Assembly: GCA_000507305.1 (NCBI GenBank)
Contig: DF239650.1
Span: 111,174-175,173 of the forward strand
Source of the DNA: Breviolum minutum Mf 1.05b.01
Lineage: Eukaryota; Sar; Dinophyceae; Suessiales; Symbiodiniaceae
DNA: 64,000 nt
Direction: 5' to 3'
A program made the translations under genes and the position numbers. Under the pieces are notes generated by a model, which made no database searches, had not been told where the DNA came from, and was given only the letters and a program-made list of their open reading frames with translations. Positions 57,347 to 64,000 of the stretch are shown piece by piece; the stretch's first letter is position 1, and each line of letters starts with the position of its first letter.

Positions 57347-57760
57347 TCAGCCAGTGCTTCTAGTCAACATCAACGGGTTTTTTGGGTGCACGGGGACCTC
57401 TTGGCTTAAAATTTGGGTCCTTGCAAGTGCGGCACCCTTTAGCAGCATAGCGGCACCTGCTACATCCATACACCTTATTCCCATTTTCATTTTCAGTTTC
57501 ACCCTCGGATTTCTTGGGGCGATTCTTCTTCTCAACATCCCCAGTAACTTCCACTTCACCTTTTTCTTTTTCAGCTTTGGGGGTTTGATCACTTTTCTTT
57601 TTCTTTTTTTGGGTGGCTCATCATTGCCCTTATCGCCCTTTTCCTTCGATTTCTTAGGAGTAGCCTTGTTCTTTCCCCTTCCCTTTCCCTTCCCCTTCTT
57701 TCGGGTCTTAGACTGGTTTCGGAGGGTAGTTTGATCCTCAGGCGTCACAGTGAGCTTCAC
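57347..57760 (-). pseudogene. Lys-rich exon with Cys motif YGCSRCRYAAKGC, frameshifted
   Basis: The upstream frame (PCKVKLTVTPEDQTTLRNQS, then a Lys/Gly-rich run) shifts by one base within A-runs at about 57,590-57,613 on the - strand. The second frame continues SDQTPKAEKEKGEVEVTGDV to YGCSRCRYAAKGCRTCKDP and ends PKKPVDVD. The four closely spaced cysteines resemble a zinc-binding knuckle found in repeated dinoflagellate proteins. Either this copy is broken or a homopolymer is miscalled. Confidence 0.5.
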
Positions 57761-57879
57761 CTTGCAGGGCCGGCGAGGCGAGCTATATATTTATATGATT
57801 TTACTATTATATATATATATATTTGTCCTATCAAAATAAGAACCCATGACTGGAGACTGGTTTCAAGTGCACATGTTGC

Positions 57880-58045
57880 CCGATAGTTTTAGTATATGGA
57901 ATATCAACTGCGTTCCTCATAAAGATTTATATCAGATTTTGGTGAAATACGTGCCTTGGGCGGTTCGACAGCTGGAACTTCAGCAACATCCCAAGGTTGT
58001 GTTTCCACCTTTAGGGTATTGCAGCGTTGCTCTACATGCCAGGGG
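57880..58045 (-). CDS. Candidate exon of the large - strand gene
   Basis: The - strand frame reads KVETQPWDVAEVPAVEPPKA and then RISPKSDINL. It is bordered by AT-rich introns. No domain is recognised. Confidence 0.3.
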
Positions 58046-58745
58046 ATATATGCATATTCATCCTTTTGCAAAATAAAAAACATATAGAGACATGCTACAA
58101 GAGTTTAATCTATACCTGAATTTATACATGCTGCGGAATCAATATTCCAGGGATCGATTTACAATGAAATATCTTCCAAGGATCGATTTACGAAAACAAA
58201 TGGCACACACACGCACAAAAAAGAAAGACACCCTTCCAATCCTGATCCGGCAAGCCAACCACTGATGCAGGCAGCTTTGACCGGGCTCTCCTGATCCCCG
58301 ATGGTGGCTTCTGATTCTCCAAAGGACACGGGGAGTCGGACAAATCGACCACTTCGCCTTAAGATGAGGGACGAATGGAACTAAAGGGACATGATATGGA
58401 GAAAATGATATTCAGTAAATATATATATCTATATTTATGTATATATATATATATGTATAATGTGTTCCATGTAGGGCTGGTAGCCACGCGAAGTGAAAGA
58501 AGCTAGCTCGATCCTTGTCAAAAAAAAGTTGTTGGGTCATAAAAAGTTGTTGGGTCTATATATCTTTTTCGTGTTTGGCTATAAAGGCAAACGCCAAGTA
58601 GCCAGTAGCTTCCATATTCCTGAGCAAGATCGATTGAGGGGCAGATATAGAGCTGGAAGGGTTTTGTGATGTGGTAGTAACGTACATCATGTAAAGCGGG
58701 ATGGGGGACAAATGACAAACTTCAAAAACTGTTTTCCAAACTTAT

Positions 58746-59160
58746 TCAAAGTATCATCTTAGCCTGAAGATCCGCAATGTCAGCCATGATCTGATCATAT
58801 CGGACTTGTTCCGGGGCCCGTCCCGTACTTGAAGAACCGCCAACTTTGCAAGTCCCAGAAATCGGCACACCCTTTTCCGATTTCTCGACCGCTGGATTGG
58901 TCTTGGGAGCTGTATGAGATTTTCTGGTATTGGTTTTGGACCCCTTATGATCACGTTCATCATCACCATTATCTCCATTAGTCCCACCACAACCTTCAAA
59001 TTCACTCTCCGTGAGAGCGTCCTCCTCCTCCTCCCCCTCCCCATCCTCATCTTCATCTTCTTCACCACTACTAGCTGATCGGTTGAGGGCATAGGATTGA
59101 AGATTGGGCTGCTTCCGAATGGCGGCAATTAGCTTGAACAACTTGTTGACATTTGCATCC
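58746..59160 (-). CDS. Acidic exon (Glu/Asp-rich)
   Basis: The frame starts ANVNKLFKLIAAIRKQ, runs into a long Glu/Asp stretch (about 59,060-59,000), then Ser/Thr/Lys-rich sequence, and ends YDQIMADIADLQAKMIL. The opening helix resembles RVNRLFELLKHV of the exon above it, suggesting an internal repeat. Function unknown. Confidence 0.45.
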
Positions 59161-59319
59161 TGGGTGAATGGAAAAATGTTGAGAAAATCAGTATACAGGT
59201 AAATTCCTAGGGATAGTGTTCAGGTAAAAGAGGTCATAAATTGGCACCTTTTTTGGGGGGGGAGATCAATCATATACAAAAAGTCACCAACATAACTTTT
59301 AAAAGTCCACTAATTTGTT

Positions 59320-59485
59320 CAACAAAGACGCCCTGGGTTTTTGCTTCCTACGGCTAGCATCAGCTTGACGACGGATTGCGAAGGTAAGCATCCTGCGTAC
59401 ATTCCATCCATCAACGTAAGCCTCGTCCGAATCCTCTGGGACATGTTTGAGTAGTTCGAAGAGCCTGTTGACCTTTCAGGGGCAA
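59320..59485 (-). CDS. Exon VNRLFELLKHVPEDSDEAY
   Basis: Read downwards the frame continues GWNVRRMLTFAIRRQADASR before an AT-rich intron. It pairs with the similar start of the next exon down. Confidence 0.45.
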
Positions 59486-59599
59486 TAGATTTATAGCATC
59501 AATCTACTTGCATGAATTTGATCGAGAAATCGAGAACAGATGTATCCAGCAAGACCGTATACAAAAAACATTAAAAGAACATGAGCTTAACATAAACAT

Positions 59600-59968
59600 A
59601 TTATATATACAATATACCTGTTTTGGGTTAAGTGTCCGACACCCCCAAAAAATAAGATCGATGATGTATAAGATTGATCCAAATTCCAAATTTTCGGTCA
59701 GAACAACCCTGGCCTCTTTCTCCAAAGATTTAACAGACTGGAGCTTCAACCCACGTGATTCAAAAGCACATGCCAGCACTTCGAAATTGGTGGAGAGACT
59801 ACCGGTGCATTGGATAATGTCATTACCCTTGATGCCCTTTGCATATTTTAGCCAGTGAGACCCACGTCGAACCCTCGATCTCACCCGAGCTATGTGCTCC
59901 CATTTCGGTGCCAGGACCGGGACAAACTTCGGCTTTTTGCTTCTGGGCATGTCTAAGGCCAGAAACAC
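59600..59968 (-). CDS. Exon starting MPRSKKPKFVPVLAPKW
   Basis: About 110 residues that look globular (KGNDIIQCTGSLSTNFEVLA, then VLTENLEFGSILYIIDLIFW) and end before a GTATATTG donor near 59,617. It contains a plausible initiator Met at 59,950, so it could be a gene start, but further exons lie upstream. No family is recognised. Confidence 0.45.
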
Positions 59969-60049
59969 CGACTTAACTGATCCACTCTTGAGTGAATATG
60001 GCCATGGATGAATCCATTATATACGGGGAACTTTGACAACAAAATACTT

Positions 60050-60460
60050 ACAGTACCACAAACTGAGAAGACAACATAGATCGACCGGTTCGGCCCAACC
60101 CGTGCACAGGCTGCATGGTGCGTGCCTGATCTGAAAGCAGCTTGGAGTGAGCCACAGCACCTGCGGGGATTCGAGTCATTTTCAAAGACAGATTGGAAAT
60201 CCAATGGGCCGATATCATTATCATAAAAAGATTTCGAGGTATATGTGAAGGCGTCACATCAAAAGGTTGATTGATAAATTGGAAGTTCCAAGTTCAATCA
60301 ATCGCCAATTTCAGATGTTCAGATATGTTGGCAGACTTACTGATCTTATCTCATCAAGATATCAAAGGGCAGACTCTTGCTGCCCAGGCACCTTAAGAAC
60401 GTGAGATGCCACCGGATGCCACGAGCACCTGGCAAAAAAGGTAATCACGAATCCTACTGA
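60050..60460 (-). CDS. Two candidate exons, upstream part of the large - strand gene
   Basis: After a CAG acceptor at about 60,162 the frame reads AVAHSKLLSDQARTMQPVHG and then LGRTGRSMLSSQF. Another piece at about 60,440-60,370 reads CSWHPVASHVLKVPGQQESA. Both are exon-like on composition. Family unknown. Confidence 0.35.
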
Positions 60461-61212
60461 GATGGTGCAACTTGGATCCAGAAACATTCATCAACAGGCT
60501 TTAAGATCATCCAGATACAAGCATATAAATCATGAAAGGCGAAATCCATGAAAGGCAAAATCAGAAGCCGATGGAAAGGGGGCATATGTGAATCTAAAAG
60601 TTTGTGTTTGTTGCATCCCAATTGGAATATATACCCATAAAAAATTACAGCTTAACAGAAATCAAATCACTTTCACGCAGCCCTTCCCAATTGGCACCTG
60701 CATCGGTTGCCCAAGAGATCTCGACCAAAGCGAACATCATGAATCAAGAAGTTACGGCCGGTGCAAAAGCGTGCGGGTTGAAAAGATGGGAAGATCGAGC
60801 TCAATTGGGTCCAATATCATCTTCAACCGATTTCACCCCCATAGATTTATTTTTCTGTATTTATCAGTCTGAAATTTGTCCTTTGGGAAATGTGTATAAC
60901 CCTTTATAGTTCGTTCCTAAACTTACCTCAGGTACAAAACACTCGAACCAAATACCTCGAAGGATCAAAATGTTTGCTGACTTTATTGGATCCACCCTGA
61001 ATACATCTGATTGCACAAAAAACGACCAAAACATATCAAAACTGGAAAGTTGCTTATTTTGAAGGAAGTGGTTATTATTTAAGCAACTTTAGGAAAAACG
61101 CATAAACTTTCAAAGTTGCGTGGAAAAACCTGCAACGAAGGATCTTAAGGTATGATATATGGCGATTTTCTGAGGTTCGTGTTTTTCAGACGCACCGATT
61201 TGATGGTATACC

Positions 61213-61446
61213 TACTGTGCCGACTTCGAACTGGGCTTTGGCCCCCCGGATCTGGTCCATGAAACCACATCCTTCATCTGTTCCAAACAGGCCATCAAGT
61301 TTTTCCGCACCAACCACGTTTGGACTCCGCATCGACCCTTCTTCATCTATTTTGAAGCTGGTGGAACACACGGACCTCACCATTTGCGTCACAAATGGGC
61401 CGACAAGTACAAGGGCAAATATGATATGGGTTGCTTGGATTGTGAG
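61213..61446 (+). CDS. Arylsulfatase, internal exon
   Basis: The frame reads ADFELGFGPPDLVHETTSFI, then HRPFFIYFEAGGTHGPHH and KWADKYKGKYDMG, ending before a GTTTAT donor. RPFFxYxxxGxxHGPHH followed by W-x-DKYKGK is diagnostic of type I sulfatases of the bacterial/PAS-like arylsulfatase group, which cleave sulfate esters; the HxPHH-type histidine contributes to the metal site. The upstream junction is unclear: the frame hits a TGA at 61,201 with no AG between it and the motif, while the CAG at 61,189 opens a different frame. The catalytic CxPxR exon was not found in the window. Confidence 0.65.
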
Positions 61447-63980
61447 GTTTATGATTGTTTTATGTCCTTTTTCTCATAGTTTTGTGATGTTGTGATATTG
61501 GATTAGATCACGATCTCTTTCTATTGTGTAGGTTGACGTGATCGTTTGATGTAGATAACCTCACAGGTGACTGGATTGCGTTTGCTTTGTCATTTGTTTT
61601 GTTGTGTGGTTGGCGTCTCACCAAGTCAAAGCTTCCCCAGAAGGGTGCAGGTATCGGAAACTGGTTGGTTCATAGCTTGCTTCACAAGAGGTTTGTGTTT
61701 GATCAATCTCAACCCACGAGTGAAGTCTTGGCATGTGCATGTTCAACTTCGAAATTCGAGAAAAGGAGTCTAGAATGGCTATTTGCATACAACTTACATT
61801 TTTGTTTGCATCTTGATCTAAATGAGGATCAAAAGTTTAGTCCTACTTTGATGTTTTTCGTTCACATGATGCGGTGCTTCTGCCCGTTGAGCAACTTCTA
61901 TGTCCAGATGGCTTCCGAGGCAAGACGCGCAAAGCTCGCGTAGCCAGATACTGCCTCTGCATGAACAGCACATTGACAGCAGTGAGTCGTGGCATCTGAA
62001 TTTCTCTGTAGGTTGAATCCGAAGTCATGAACATTTGATTTTTGACATCATTGATTCAACTTGTCATCCCAAAGTTGGCAGGACCATATTGTTTTCTTTC
62101 ATTTCCTCTTGTATCCGGAAGCTTCGTCTCCCCAAAGTTTTGAAATTCTTCATTTTTATACATAGCTCTTTCATTTTGTGATTTCTTCCTGACTTGATTG
62201 TTCAAGATCATCGTTCAAGTTGTTGTTTTCACCATCTAGAATCAGTTCACCTAGTTTGTGAGCCGTTTGGTGATTTTGCCTTGGGCTGAGTCATCGGAAC
62301 CCTTTTTTTTTGCCGAAAGGAGTTGGTTGGTCCTGAAATCACCAGGAAATTTTAAGTGACTCTTAAGCTGGATGTTTCCGACCGAGGTGAGGCCATTTGG
62401 TCCCCGGATGGGAGCTGTACCCTGGCAATGAGTGATTCGTTGACAGACATTTTTACACGTCCGATTCTTTTGAGTCAACAACTTTACTGGACGATCAAGT
62501 TCATGATTTTTCCCACTTAGTTTATGTTTTCTAGAGCTGAATTGTACCCATCAAATTGGGGGACTCACCATTTGGGATGATGAAAATCTGGACATTGCCT
62601 GTGTGAATGAACCCTTTTGATCCCGAATTTCTTGATGCTTCTCAATTCATTTTTTTTAGTTGAGATCGTCTAGTACTGTACTACATCCATGGATGAAAAC
62701 CAACAAAAGGCTGCAAAGATGATGGTGTTGCAGACGACGCTGAGGCAGACATTGCAATGACAATGGCGGCATAGACTGTTCGGAAGTGGATCAAAGTCTC
62801 TTGGACGCAAAGGTGAGTGACTACGTCTCTCCTCAAGCCTTTAATTGGTGGCAAGTTCAAGAGTGATTTGCCACCTTTAAGAGTTCAATATATGCTAAAT
62901 CCTGATGAACACCTTGATTTGGGACTTCGATTGACACATTCTGAAGGAATCTCATTTTGACGCTCAAGACTTTTGTGGGGAAATGGTTCCAGTGCAGACG
63001 AGAAAGTGCTCCTGTTTGGCCAAGATTGCTCTTCATAGAGGATGGGATGCGTTTCGAACAAACCAAACTGCAGAGTCCTGGGATAAACATGGGGCAGGTG
63101 TTTAAGCAAGAGTCAGTGTATGTGACCACAGCCCATTCGATCAGAAACAAACTCCGAACCGTCAACCGGTTGCTACCTCGCGACATTGTATCAGAGAGAA
63201 GTCTCAACTGTCTACCCAAAAATCATCAGGGAACCCGTAACGGCAAACACCCCGAAAAAGGTCCTCTGAGTAACGGGGCATTTTTGGAGGCAATTTCATG
63301 TTTTTCCGTGCTGTGGATATTTTAGTTGAAGCCATGCGAGCTGAGATTGTTCTTTGGGCTTCATCAGCTGCCCTTTGAAGCATGATGAGGACAGCACAGC
63401 GCACAGGGTGACAGTCTCATGCTGTGTTTGGGTGTTTTTTTTACTGGTAGTCTCTTCTTGCTAGTGTGTTTTCTCTTAGAGAAGCAGATTGCAAGGCTAT
63501 GTAACAGAGGCGGAGATTGATTTCTGCATCAGCTCAAAGGCTGTGAAGATAGAAGAAGTTGTGCAGAAGGCAAATTATCAAGGTGCGATCCTTCTCATTT
63601 GTCCTCAACATGGACTTTGCTTGAGGGTAGAATGCAGTTGTCCTATGTTGAAATAGCGCAAAGTGAAGAAATTGGCCCTCTTCGCAGTAGTGAGGAAAAA
63701 GGACCCTGTGATTCCCAAGTGTTCATTTTTCCCACATTCCAAGAAGATGAGTTGGCGTCATTTGTACAAATGCGCAACTGCATTTTGACGGAAGCCAAGA
63801 CTGAGATGTGTTGTTTGCCACTTAGTTCGGGACTGCGAGTGGCTGTGACAGGTGCCGAAAATGCGAAACTGGAGGCTGGCAGCAGATGGCAACGGAAAAG
63901 GATTCAAAGCTCATGCTACTGCAATCTAGATGCAACAAGTATGATGATAAACAAACAATATTGTTATGTACTATAGTAAA
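61447..63980 (+). other. Mostly unassigned; weak + strand exon candidates
   Basis: Exon-like pieces are at 63,298-63,378 (FMFFRAVDILVEAMRAEIVL) and 63,487-63,580 (GYVTEAEIDFCISSKAVK, followed by GT). Another at about 63,789-63,900 runs to the edge. No further sulfatase motif was found, and whether these belong to that gene is unknown. Confidence 0.25.
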
Positions 63981-64000
63981 ACATGATGTGTATGTCTAGA

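Overview
The window looks like nuclear DNA of a dinoflagellate, most likely of the Symbiodiniaceae/Suessiales kind. Coding sequence comes in short exons separated by introns, acceptors are nearly all AG|G, and donors are a mixture of GT and GC. A glutathione peroxidase uses an in-frame TGA at its catalytic position, the region is crowded with repeats, and there is a long single-ORF Ty1/copia element of the kind dinoflagellates carry. Outside that element there are no long ORFs, so most genes below were rebuilt from exon-sized protein motifs and their boundaries are approximate.

Left part (1-21 kb, + strand): an exon series with Sfi1-like tryptophan repeats (about 0.3-7.4 kb); a sparse stretch; a 1.2-kb TIR element holding a palindromic repeat array (11.08-12.29 kb); a probable SET-domain gene (about 13.4-15.8 kb); and a well-supported selenocysteine glutathione peroxidase (17.0-19.2 kb) followed by inverted-repeat units.

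Middle (21-37 kb, + strand): a PDK1/AGC-like protein kinase gene (21.2-24.5 kb) and candidate coiled-coil exons (to 26.7 kb), then a patchwork of duplications. The kinase exons recur at 26.87-28.74 kb as a broken copy. A 1.3-kb block occurs at 28.74 and again at 32.94 kb, a 1-kb block at 25.33 and 30.65 kb, diverged coiled-coil/terminal exons at 34.45 kb, and a 601-bp exact-period tandem duplication at 34.86-36.06 kb with an N at each unit start.

Right part (37-61 kb, mainly - strand): multi-exon, dinoflagellate-type genes of unknown role. One resembles a mobile-element protein (38.2-40.4 kb). Another runs from about 60.5 to 40.8 kb and includes a Rossmann/methyltransferase-like domain, a Cys-rich motif and charged low-complexity exons. 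An intact copia retrotransposon (42,844-52,122; 193-bp LTRs with no difference seen, 5-bp TSD, 2917-codon ORF) sits inside an exon of the latter. Removing it rejoins the exon in frame, so the insertion is recent. The copia polyprotein itself carries a methyltransferase-like domain between protease and integrase. At the right edge (61.2-64 kb, + strand) lies an arylsulfatase exon plus weak exon candidates. No tRNA, rRNA, spliced-leader unit or CRISPR array was recognised.
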